From Pomacea canaliculata (lineage: Eukaryota > Mollusca > Gastropoda > Architaenioglossa > Ampullariidae): a stretch of 64,000 bases of DNA. The translations under genes and the position numbers were made by a program. Below the pieces are notes generated by a model, which was given only the letters and a program-made list of their open reading frames with translations, did no database searches and was not told where the DNA came from. Below, piece by piece: positions 51,601 to 62,227 of the stretch. The stretch lies in assembly GCF_003073045.1 (NCBI RefSeq), contig NC_037600.1, positions 13,597,188 through 13,661,187 of the forward strand, in the 5' to 3' direction. Within the stretch, counting starts at the first letter, position 1. Every line of letters begins with the position of its first letter.

Positions 51601-54600
51601 CATTGTTATTCAAGCATCCACTCCATCCCCAGAAATAATCGCATACACACAGTGTCTTAAACATCCCTCTAGAACCCTCCAAACAACTCACACTCTTCGC
51701 TGTTTAAACTTATGGTGCAAAATGTTTGCAGTTAACAGGTTGTCTGTATTCAGCTAAATCTATTACTGTGTCCTTACCTCAATACTCATGTCGAATATTC
51801 ATCTTTTCAAAGCGATGGATGTTTTCATAAGGCTGCCTTCAAAATATTTAAAGAATGGTATTGAAGTAATATAGCATCTACCTGAGTACAGCTGGAAATA
51901 TAGACTGGTACCCAGGTGTGTGCATGTGACAACTGTCCCTAAGTCGTATTATTTTTTAATGTTTGTTTCTATAGATATATTCACACATGTATAACATTTA
52001 TACATTCCAATATAGTCATTGTTACCTATGTTATGTTTTATAATTTAATTACTGCCTCCAGATCCATCTGCTGTAGATTCATGAAAGTTTCACATATTTA
52101 TATATACCTGTAATCATCACATATCTATTTTTCAGTCAGTTAATGACTATTCATGCACATATCTGTAATCATTTATATACATTGTCAACAGGTATCACCT
52201 GGGATCCTTGGCCTTTGGTTCACTGCTGATTGCTATTGTGCAGCTAATCCGTGTGTTCCTGGAGTATCTGGATTCTAAACTGAAAGCCAGCGAGAACCCT
52301 GTAGCAAAGTTCTTCTTAAAGTAGGCTGCTTTGTTTGCTTATTTTAACTCTTTCTTTATGACACACTTATTAACCCTTTTAAATCTAGAGAATAAATTTT
52401 GGACAAGATTCCTTTCCATCACAAAAATCTTGAGAAACTGTGCACCTAGACACACAGATTTAGGTTTTATATTTTTAAGTGCTTCCTTTTCCTCTTCCCC
52501 AAGCCACCAACTGAATTTATCTCAGATTTTCTATATTTATATTTGATAAGGAACTGGTGATTAGAAAACTGATGCCATGCCATGCAAATGTCTGAGAAAA
52601 ATGATAAAACCTGTAGCAAATTAATATTCTAGAATGATAAACTAAAGGTACAAATAAATCTGACAGAAGTGTCGTAGGCATCAAGACTAGACAGGAATGG
52701 GTAAATGAGTTTTGCAAAGATGAAGAAAAAAAATTAAGACTGACATACATGGTAACTGCAATGATGTAATGCTGTTGTTTGGTCATACCCTTTTATATAT
52801 GAACAATCATAAAGGAAAAAAACAAACCAAAATATGGTTTATAAATCCTAAATATAAATTATTAAGCTGAATGATGGTGCATTATGGGATTTAACCCTCT
52901 CCCCTACCCCACACACATATAGACCTTCCCATCTAATAGCAGTTTATATTTTATGGCCTATATAGATGGTGTTTCAATTTTCCTTTGTAGTCTAACCAAA
53001 ATAAAACCATGTTTTCACTTCTACAGAGTTACTTCATTGCTCATACTTAAAATATTTCTAATAGGTGCCTCAAATGCTGCTTTTGGTGCCTGGAAAAGTT
53101 TCTCAAGTTTATTAACAAGAATGCCTACATCATGGTAAACAAGATTTTGCTTCACACTTTAATATATGAATCTGGCAGGTTTCTGAAAGCAGAAAAGCAA
53201 GCAGGGATTGCTTCCAAAATTCTGAAAAATGCAAGATACTATGTTCATTTTTATGGACAGCTATTTTTGGCAAAAAGAATACCTCATCCAGACTTTGTTT
53301 TTAAACATATACATTTTACATTGTGAAAATCTGAAGGTCAGATTGTGATAGATCTGAAATTATGAGTGGTAAGCTTATGGTTCTTAACATTCCTGTGTTT
53401 TCAATTGTTTCAGATTGCTATTTATGGCAAGAACTTTTTGCAAGTCTGCCATGCATGCCTTTAGTTTGATCCTCCGTAATGTGGTGCGGGTGGTGGTGGT
53501 CGATAAGGTCACAGACTTTGTTTTGTTTGTCAGCCAGCTGGTCATCATGGGAGCTGTTGGTATGTTTACCTCCACTGCCTACCAGTTACTTAAAAACAAG
53601 CTCAAAAAGATGAAACATGTTTAAAGTATTGTGTATATATAACAAATGAAGCTCTAAGATCTGCAGCAAAGACATAATAGCCTCCAAGGATAAAGAAATT
53701 GTTGTTTATTTTCAAATGACATTTGCTTCATCTTTTGTTTTGTGGACAGTCTTCCAATCACCTGATGAAAAGCAGAGTATTCTTTCAGTATGTATCCTTT
53801 TATAATATGTACTTTGTTTATGTTTAAGAAAGACTAACAGGTAGTGGTATCAAACTGTTGCAGGTGTTGGAACATATTTCTTCTTTGATGGAGGGATATC
53901 CTTCCTGGCAGCTTACAAACCAGTCCTTAACTTCTACCTGGTTCCCATCATAGTACGTACAATTTCAATGGATAGAGCAACATAAAGCATCTGATTAATT
54001 GCTGCCTTCAAATTATTGAAACAATCTTTCATTTTGGGTTATTCTCTCTTACTAATAAGGTTACTAATTTTGTTGTTTTTCTAAGGACTTTGCCATTTTT
54101 TACCATTAACCTTCTGTGGAAATCACTCAACTGACAAATGCATAAGCTGGTTATACATCAAGCAATTTAGCAGTTAGAAAAGGTAATAGGAAGAAATGGT
54201 TGTTACCTTGTAAATGTTTATCAACAGATTGTTATTATTGGGTCCTACATCATTACCAGCAACTTCTTCAACGTCTACAGCATGGCCGTGGACACCTTGT
54301 TCTTGTGTTTCTGTAAGTGTCAAGTCAAACTATTTCTATTTTACCCCTGAGCCTAAAACTCATATAAATGATGTTTCAAGTTTACACATTATTATTCATT
54401 CTTTTGTTCTGCAATTTGTACATAAAAGTAGTAAGCCCTGTTATGCATATGAATGTGCACAACTGTACACATCTTTCTTGAGCTCCTTAAGCATAAAATA
54501 CATTCAGCCTGTCCACTGCCAATAAACTTAAAATAAATCAGAAAAATACAGCACTTCAGTTCAAGTAACTATATGCTTGCAGTGGAGGACTTGGAGCGTA

Positions 54601-54692
54601 ACGATGGCTCTGTAGAGAAACCCTACTTCATGAGCAAAGGACTGATGAGCATACTTGGGAAGAAGAACAAAAAACCAGGCAGAGAGGATTGA
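48665..54692 (+). CDS. SLC44A: SLC44A/CTL gene 3, 5'-incomplete, with several frame breaks
   Basis: Third tandem CTL paralog, starting at the gap in the middle of the protein. Exons: to 48725 (PIRIAIQLKKKES), 49289-49493 (divergent, IGSML...FPFFIMQ; uncertain), 50550-50657, 50787-50833, 51250-51427 (LQIFCLFMLFWLVNF), 52192-52320, 53065-53134, 53414-53559, 53864-53952, 54228-54312, 54583-54692 (TGA). It ends with [19 protein letters not shown] and a lysine-rich GKKNKKPGRED tail. Compared with gene 2, single-base indels are needed near 48717, 50606, 51260, 51368 and 51418, and one extra T in the run 53435-53439. Exon 53414-53559 equals two gene 2 exons fused (74+71 plus the extra T): an intron is absent. 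The last three exons are clean. Either raw-read errors beside a gap, or a decaying gene. Confidence 0.8.
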
Positions 54693-54993
54693 TCTTCAAA
54701 GATGAAGTCATGTCCAGTTCAAGTTCATATCAGGTGTTTTTAATTGTTGTTTTTGCTTTATCCATTTGACAATCACAGTCAATTCCTTGAATCTTTCCAG
54801 AGAAATATGTGACTACAATATGTTATCAAGAGTCCTTATTAATCTATTAACCTGATGCCAGAGCAAACTTCTATGAACAGCTTTGATCAACTTTGTTAGC
54901 AGCAGGTTTCAAAAGTGAAGATCATCCTGCTTACATCAGTTCTCATGGAAGTTTCAAAGTTGAAATTTTTATTTTATTTTTTTTTAAATGTGG

Positions 54994-54999
54994 AATAAA
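54994..54999 (+). terminator. Poly(A) signal of SLC44A gene 3
   Basis: AATAAA about 300 bases after the stop. A second AATAAA lies near 55839 and could serve a longer 3'UTR. Confidence 0.4.
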
Positions 55000-56305
55000 C
55001 ATTGTCCAGTTTATGTCAGCTCTCATGGTACTTTTGAAGTTGAAATTTTTATCTGCTTGTTTTTAGTGTTAAATTTGTGATTCATCTACTTTTTTAAATT
55101 TTATCACCTGTACTCTTTCTTTGTGGTGAGAAAGAGACAAATTTGTCTATGCTTTTGTAATTATCATAAAATTACATATGATAAGGATATCCTAATGAAT
55201 AGATTACAAGGTACTTACCTGTAAGTTATTTTTTCATAGACTGCACTATGCTTCTCTTTGAAGACTTGTTAGCAGTCTTTATTACATTTCCACTAAAGCC
55301 TTGTCAGCAAATCATATGCAAGCTCTCTGATGATTCAGGCCATTCTTTTGACAATATCATCAGCGCAATTTTATCACTGTGTTCACAAGATGCATTTTTA
55401 ATAATTATGGATAAGTCATCAATAGCTTTTGACTGAGAATTGAAGGACATTAGCCCTAGACCAATCTTGTCTGGCCATTGATTTTAAAATCAAACTATTC
55501 TTTTTAAGAAATGCATGTGTGATTGTTAACCTCTATTTTCTTTTAGCCATTATTGCAATCACAACTGTGATTCTTAATCTGATATAAATTCTTGTAAAAG
55601 TGAGTCTTATATACGAGAAAATGTTGTACATAATGTGGATGATTTAAAGAAAAGGATCAGTTTATCTTTTTCTGTTATGTATTTTTGATGGGATCTTAAT
55701 TATTTGTCCAGATAACTATTTTTGGTACTTGCAAAGGGCTTTCACACTTTGTTGTTCATCTTACCTTCGAAACTGTTACAGTATTTTACAATGCAAATGT
55801 AGATTTTATGTGTGTGTGTTTGTACATGAGTACATTTAATAAAATGCTCTCCAATCAAGATTTAAATGACAACTTGACAATGCATTAATCAACCACAGTA
55901 TAATGATTTCAGAAAATATTCAGATACCTTGAAGCTTTCCTGTAGACATTATTCTTGCAAGATTTCATAATCTGTCCTTAGTAGAGTTAGCAGTTTCATG
56001 AGTAGATAAACTCATTTGGACTGCACAAAAGTAGGGATGTGGAAGATTTTTATCCTATTCATCTGTATTTGCAAAATGAAAAAGTATTTTAAGACAGACC
56101 ATCACTGATGAGCAGAGAAAGGTTAGGACAACTTATGTCCAGGTGGCATGTTTATGACCCTATCTCCATTTCAGGGCATACGTTTCAGTATATATTACCT
56201 TATGAAATCTTAGTCCTTTGCCTTTTGAGATTTGTGCTTGCAAATAGTGATGACCTGCATAGTGAATTACATGATAATGGTTCTTGTCCTCTCTATTTGG
56301 ACAAG

Positions 56306-56530
56306 TGGACAGGCGAGTGGTTAGAGCGCTGGCACCCTAACTGAGAGGCATGTTTCTTCAATACCCATTTAGCACAGAAAACTTCCCCCAGCCACTCCCG
56401 CTGGCGGGAATGGGTACCTGACTCCCAGAGGGTTGGGGAAGGTGAGGCAATGAGCCCCCACTTACATAAAGCTGGCCTTGAGAAAAGAGAGACATATCTA
56501 ACACTCCCAACAACCTCCATGTTATCTTCC
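56306..56530 (+). repeat. tRNA-derived SINE with a conserved central block
   Basis: Head TGGACAGGCGAGTGGTTAGAG resembles a tRNA box A region. The centre has CTCCCGCTGGCGGGAATGGG and then ctgactcccagagggttggg, a layout like conserved-core SINEs known in molluscs and other animals. A different family from the 44781 copy. Confidence 0.6.
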
Positions 56531-57678
56531 CAAAGCTTTGTCTATGAAGGACTGCATGACAAACATAACTGTCCAAATATCATCATGTAAATCTCAAAAT
56601 CAGTAAAATGTGATTAACATTGCTTGATCAAACATTAATCACTATATTAAGGATGACGAGACTGGTTTTTAATAGAATACATTTTTATCTCTTCATTCCC
56701 TCTTAGAAGTTCTACCAGAATTTGAATTTGATCATCACTATGTGTACAAAATGAAATATTTACTTGTTTACATCTTGCAGACCATTGTTAAAATTGTTGC
56801 CAGGATAATACAGTTGACCTTTACAATTTTTTTATGGGTTTAAATGACATCACCATCTAGAAAAAGTTATACTGGCTAATTAATAATTTTCAAGCTTTAA
56901 CAGGAAATAAAAATTTACTCATGATGGGGACCATCCTTATATTCGACACCTCCTAACCTTTTTACACTTTTTTGTTTGCCTTGTGGACTAGCATTCAGGC
57001 TCTTTGCATTTGAATCATTTTGCCATTTCTTTTAAATGAGTAATCTGAAGCTTTTATTTTAGCAGGTGATATTTATAAACTGCTCTTTTTTTTTTTGCTT
57101 TCCAAGATTTTTTCAAAATCAAGATTGTTGAAATGGTCTTTTGATGCAGATGACAGCTTATTAATAAAACTGTTAAGATGTATTTTGAACAAAGGGAGAA
57201 CCATGAAGAAAGAAAGGCATACTTATGTTGTTTCTGATCCAAAAATTTTAGTGCCTTCCTTCAGCACCATTGTTACGTACAACTTTAAAAGTATTTTATG
57301 TCACTGTGGTCCGTTTTGATGACAATACTGAATGCTGAAAAATAAATTTACTACTTATCTATAAATTCTGGACAGCATCTTTTTTCCCTGCACATTCCCA
57401 TGACCAAAAACAAAACATTTTGATCCAAAATGTTTATGTATATATAAATCACCGGAGGAAAAAACTACATATTTTTTTTAACCATGATTCATTTTTCCTT
57501 TCATAACTCCAGATATCAGTTATTGTAGTGCAAAACTGGATATTAAAAATAAATATTACCTAAGATAGAACCAACAGGAGCTATTGCTGCTATACTCTCC
57601 AACACACACCTTCTGGAAAATCACAGGCATTAAGAACACATTGTGAGAATTCTCCTCAGTGGGTACTTAAGTTGTTCA

Positions 57679-57684
57679 TTTAAT
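57679..57684 (-). terminator. Possible poly(A) signal of the C11orf98-like gene
   Basis: Reads ATTAAA on the minus strand about 110 bases after the stop codon. A variant hexamer, so only tentative. Confidence 0.3.
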
Positions 57685-57792
57685 AACTGATCAGGAACAA
57701 AAAAGACATTAATTATTTCCCCCAGGTTTTTACAGAACTTAATAAATGCCAGCTCATAAAAAGAAAGAAGCCCATGTTTCTTGTGAGTGAAT

Positions 57793-59667
57793 TTATTCTG
57801 TGCCAGTGGCCTGACCATCGGTATCAACAGTGTCATTGTCATCAGTCTCCATGCTGGTTACTGTGGCAGTAGATGAAGACGCCTTTGGTGCTTGTTTTCT
57901 TTTTGATCTCTCTTCTTTCATGTCAACTAAGAGAAAAAGAATATTTATGTTAAAAAAAATTCACACAAATTACATGCAGCCATACTCTTGTACACAGAGG
58001 CATTAGAGGGTCAGCCAATGCAAGTGGTCACCTGATCATGTGACCTGTTAGTTAATTTCATACCAATTTTTCCTTATCAGTATTTGCCTCTTTAGAATAA
58101 ACATATATTCTGTGAAAATGGTTTTATTCCCTGCTTTCTTGTATCAATGTTAAAATTTAATATAAGAAGATCTAGAGCAGGGGTGGTGAATATCCAGCCT
58201 ATGAAACCATTTGGTCTGGAATGGCCAAGGCAGCCACAGGTGGGACTTAAAATTCAACAAATCTAGGAGAATCATAGCAACATAAATGTACATTAAGTTA
58301 ATCATAAAAATAACCAAAATTTTGAGGGGAAAAGTAAGAAATAGCTATTATGGGATAGACCAGACAAAAATGTATTCTTCTCGTCAGTTGTACACAGCCT
58401 GCATTGTGGTGACTCAGAGGACAGGCAGGCTGCAAGCGTACAAGTTACAAAAACACACTGTCAAGAAACTATGGCTTGACCAAATATAGTAGGCTAATTT
58501 TTAAACTGATAATTTTGTATGGTCTTCAAATGATGTTATAAATACCTAAATAGCCCTTGGCATAAAAAAAGGAAAGTGATTGGATAAACTCTGCAAGCAG
58601 CTTGAGCATCTGCAGTTTTTTTTATTTACAGCCATTAGAGATCCTTAAATTAAACTAGAATGAAAACCATGTCACTCTATGAACATACCATCAGCTTCTG
58701 CTCTTTCACGTTCATGCTGTCGATGTAGTTGTCTTTTTATAAGTTTCCTGCGCTTTTTATTTGATAGCTTGATGTTGTTGTTAGGATTTTTGCTGCAAGT
58801 TCAAATGGCAATCAGATGATTGAAATTAAAACTAAAATTAGTTAAATTAGCTAAAAAAGGAAATTGCTCGGGGATTAAATATCTGAAATGTTTTAAAACC
58901 CCTTTCTAACTTGACTAACAATGTTCACAGCCAGGAAAGAAATAAACTCAATTGTGCATCTGAATAAAAATCTAATTTGTATTTCAGCATTACTGTTCAC
59001 CACAGAAGATACTAATATACATTTTATCACCTTAAGCATGACAACTATACTTTGTAATTATACAGGTAGTACTTCTACACTTCTAAATCCAGCAAGAAAT
59101 CATGTAAAAGCAAGAACAGCGCAAAACGCAAATCCTGGTATTACTCTGAAAAACAAGTGTCATAAAAACCTGAAATAATAATTAAAAAAAAACACTAACA
59201 TTTTAATAAAACATCTGATGAACACTCACAGTTTATTTTTAATGACTTCCTTGCTCAACAGTTCGGCATCTTCAATAATCAGTTCTGGAATAACTTGTGT
59301 TTTTACCTGAGCTTTCTGTGCACGCTTAAATTTCTTGCCTTTCTTTTGCCTTTGCTGAAACATAAAGGCTTTTTAAAATTAGGTGCATTTGTACTATTTA
59401 CAATCATCATAGACTACTTTGTGATGATCATGCTTCATAAAACGTGAACTGTTTTCTTAAAAACATATTTTATATTGAGCTCATCCTACATTACCTTCTC
59501 ACTCAACTGCTACCGTACGTCAGCTTCTACCAGCTTTTTTCATCTCAAAGCATATTGTGCCGCAGTAAGATTCAAATTAAAATTACTTTTATACACACAA
59601 CCACACACAATCATTAAGCAGTGATTACCGATTTCTTTCTGCTTTTCATCTGTCCAAAAATGCCCAT
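57793..59667 (-). CDS. C11orf98: C11orf98-like small basic protein
   Basis: Four exons on the minus strand: 59629-59667, 59230-59354, 58689-58792, 57793-57926, with phases 0, 2 and 1 all consistent, giving 133 residues (human C11orf98 is about 123). Begins MGIFGQMKSRKKS, then QRQKKGKKFKRAQKAQ, a middle VIPELIIEDAELLSKEV, the block NNNIKLSNKKRRKLIKRQLH, and an acidic Ser/Thr-rich tail METDDNDTVDTDG. The NI-LS-KKRRKL block matches the most conserved part of C11orf98 (NITLSGKKRRKLL). Strong Lys/Arg richness suggests a nuclear or nucleolar protein; its exact role is not established. The ATG at 59667 is the first in the exon and is preceded by a stop-containing UTR. The gene looks intact. Confidence 0.8.
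58179..58640. repeat. Dispersed hAT-type repeat, copy A
   Basis: Begins GAGCAGGGGTGGTGAATATC, a typical hAT-like end. Its right part (gaaactatggcttgacca...ggctaattttta...gcccttgg) matches copy B at 60320-60535. Lies in an intron of the C11orf98-like gene. Borders approximate. Confidence 0.55.
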
Positions 59668-60059
59668 CTTCGGTTCTTGTTCTCTCTACTTTAATCCTGT
59701 TCCGCGATCAACGAATGTTTCGATTTCTAAAAAGGAAAAGAAACACTTTTAATTACACAGCTCCACAGTTGTAGTTATGTAAAAACAGCACGTATCATAT
59801 GTCATATATCAAACACAGATATAAGTTTATATAAACAACATATACACTTGATGTTTTGTTTACTGTTTCACTACTCCCAACAAACACGTGTTTCACTTTT
59901 GAAACAGCATAAAGCAATTGTAGCAAAATTTAATCACCTCAAATAATTAGTCAGAAATAAAGTACCTTTAAGTTACAAAGGATGAAATCTATCTAGATAA
60001 TTTAAAACGAATCTCACTTCTACAAAGTTACAGCTCGGTTTCCTGTTGAATTCTCGCCA

Positions 60060-60067
60060 TGACGTCA
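60060..60067. promoter_or_regulatory. CRE-like palindrome near the C11orf98-like gene
   Basis: TGACGTCA about 390 bases upstream of the start codon of the minus-strand gene, immediately before a CpG-rich patch. A first non-coding exon could lie between. Inference only. Confidence 0.3.
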
Positions 60068-60103
60068 CGAGGAGGACAAGAATAATCTCCCTTTCCGACG
60101 GCA

Positions 60104-60190
60104 GGGCGCCCCGGTGGCGCAATGGTTAGAGGCTGTCACCGATACAGTGAGTGTTGGCTGTCGTGGGCTCTCGTATACCTGGACTTTTAG
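60104..60190 (+). repeat. tRNA-derived SINE head
   Basis: GGGCGCCCCGGTGGCGCAATGG with the tRNA-like GTTAGAGGCTG and a GTGGGCTCTCGT box B remnant. Same family as the copy at 19471-19560. Confidence 0.65.
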
Positions 60191-60319
60191 TTTATTTGTG
60201 CACGTGCACTGTGTGTGCGTGCGTGTATGTCGACACTTTGTAAATGCCATGAAGGTGTGTTTACTAAATAATTTTTTTATTATTATTAATGTACTTTCAC
60301 TTTCAAAAAGTATAGACAT

Positions 60320-60535
60320 ATATACTCTCTGGCGAAACTACAGCTTGACCATACATAACCCGCTAATTTTTATAATTTGTAAGTAGATAATTTTTACGGC
60401 ATTTGAATAATGTTATATATAAAATGGCCCTTGGAGGAAAAAGGTGGAATTGCACTAATGGTTTGTGAACTCATTTTTGTTTTTTCAAAATAGGTATTCT
60501 GCAAGCACTCCAGCGAGAAGCTCCACAACCTAACC
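60320..60535. repeat. Dispersed repeat, copy B
   Basis: gaaactacagcttgaccata... ggctaattttta-like sequence, 'atggcccttggaggaaaaagg' and 'ctgcaagca' follow the same order as copy A at 58465-58600. Confidence 0.55.
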
Positions 60536-60537
60536 AT

Positions 60538-60651
60538 CCCCCCCCCCCCAAAAAAAAAAAATAAAAAAATAAAATAAAATAAACAAACAAACCCACCTTT
60601 CTCCCTTTCTTCTCTCTTTTCTTTCTATTTTTTTTTTTTTTTTTTTTTTTT
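60538..60651. repeat. Homopolymer and simple-repeat patch
   Basis: C run, then A and AAAAT units, CAAA units and a long T run at about 60628-60651. Confidence 0.95.
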
Positions 60652-62227
60652 GCTATCATTAAATTTCATTTTAATTTGTTAATTTATGCTGATGGGCACC
60701 TTGTTTTTGTGCATTCCTCTAAACAGCATGTAAATTACCACAGAAGTATGTGCATTAAAATATATATGGTACTTTGTCACCTTCAAACTTCACTACAATA
60801 CATGTAACAGCACTAGACAGAAAATGTGGTTGTAATTAATTATGTGCTACAGCCTTTTGCATACATTGCTTTTGATAAATTATAAGTTTCACTTTAAAAC
60901 GGAACAGAGTTGAAAAAAACATTTTAATTATGAAATGAAATGTCTGTATTCAAAGGAATGCAAGTAGATAAATTACAATATTGTGATAGCAGATGAATAA
61001 TGTTGTCTGGAGAACCAATTAATAATCTTCACAACACCATCACACTTTCCAAATTCACTACACAGTTTTTATATTTCCTTGACAGAAGTCTCGCAAGTGA
61101 TGTGGAGATTTTGCAATGAATGTGAGAAATCTCAGAAATATGTAACTCACCTGCACATTTTTCACAGAACATTTTCTTTTTTAAAAGTAGTTTCTTTCCA
61201 TAAATTATTTTGTTCAGAAATTATACATATATATACTGCAAGTCAGTGCTGACACTGTAAGAGAATGCCACTGATAATTGCTCACAATCCTTTTTACCCC
61301 AGTGAGAAACTTATAGGCCAGACCTTAATTTTCTCCTTCTTCTTTGGCAGCAACCTCTCAACATATTTATACATACAATGCCATGAAACACCAGATTTAA
61401 TAGCCTTCCATGTTGGAAAAACCATGAATTGTATAATTTTTATATTATGCAAGTCTTTTTGAAGTCAAGGTCATACTTCCTCGCTTACTTTGCTTTAAAA
61501 ATATTAAACATCTGTAATGGCATTGTCCTATAGGTTAACTCGCAAAATGTCTTCACAGAAACAGAATCACACAAGTAAAGTCTTGGTCACAAAAAGTTTC
61601 TTTTTAAATTTAACAAATACTGTCATCATGATACCACTAGTTTGCCCTTCACTGGTGATGCTAGGAAAGATTGTTTACTCTTGATACTTCGCCGAAGCAA
61701 CTTTTTTTCTCTCAATAAAACAAATGTGCAAACAGTTGGCCTAATTGGTATTCATTGGTACAGAAGGCCATTGTCACATATTTTGATCACAGAGGAAGAC
61801 ATGTACAAAAGACTTTAAATTCAGGTTACCCATTCAAGACCACATGTCCACATTCAATTAGCAAATGTCCTTTACACATCCTTTGACTAGTGCTCTCCTT
61901 TCTCCAATGTTTGCATGTGAAAAAAACTGGTAAAATGAAAGTTCCAGAACAAAAAATGTAAACAAAGCACAGAAGCTTGTTTCTTCGACAAAACTGGCAA
62001 TCCATGTTAAAAGGCTGCTAGGAGAGGACACAGTCTCTATAACTGTTTGAATTCTTAGCCATTTCACTTTTGTTGGAAGACTTGGTCAGATTTGCTCAAG
62101 AAAGAGAAGTGTCTGATGTGTCTTCACATACAATCTTATCAAGAGAAGCATCACTGTTTTCTTTTAGTTCCATCAAGGCCTTCTGAAAACTCATGATATC
62201 TGAAGATGACTTGCGAAGGCTACGTGA

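Larger units (their letters stand above)
54693..57792. other. 3' flank of SLC44A gene 3
   Basis: Begins with the likely 3'UTR, then AT-rich sequence with one SINE (56306-56530). No further gene seen. Confidence 0.5.
59668..62227. other. Stretch between the C11orf98-like gene and the terminal exon of the next gene
   Basis: Holds the 5' region of the C11orf98-like gene, a SINE head, repeat copy B, a C/A/T homopolymer patch, and (on the minus strand) the likely long 3'UTR of the gene ending at 62228. No other gene recognised. Confidence 0.5.

Noticed and set aside
60104-60190. Functional tRNA gene
   Set aside because: The tRNA-like head lacks a full cloverleaf and matches the SINE copy at 19471; no intact tRNA gene was found in the window.
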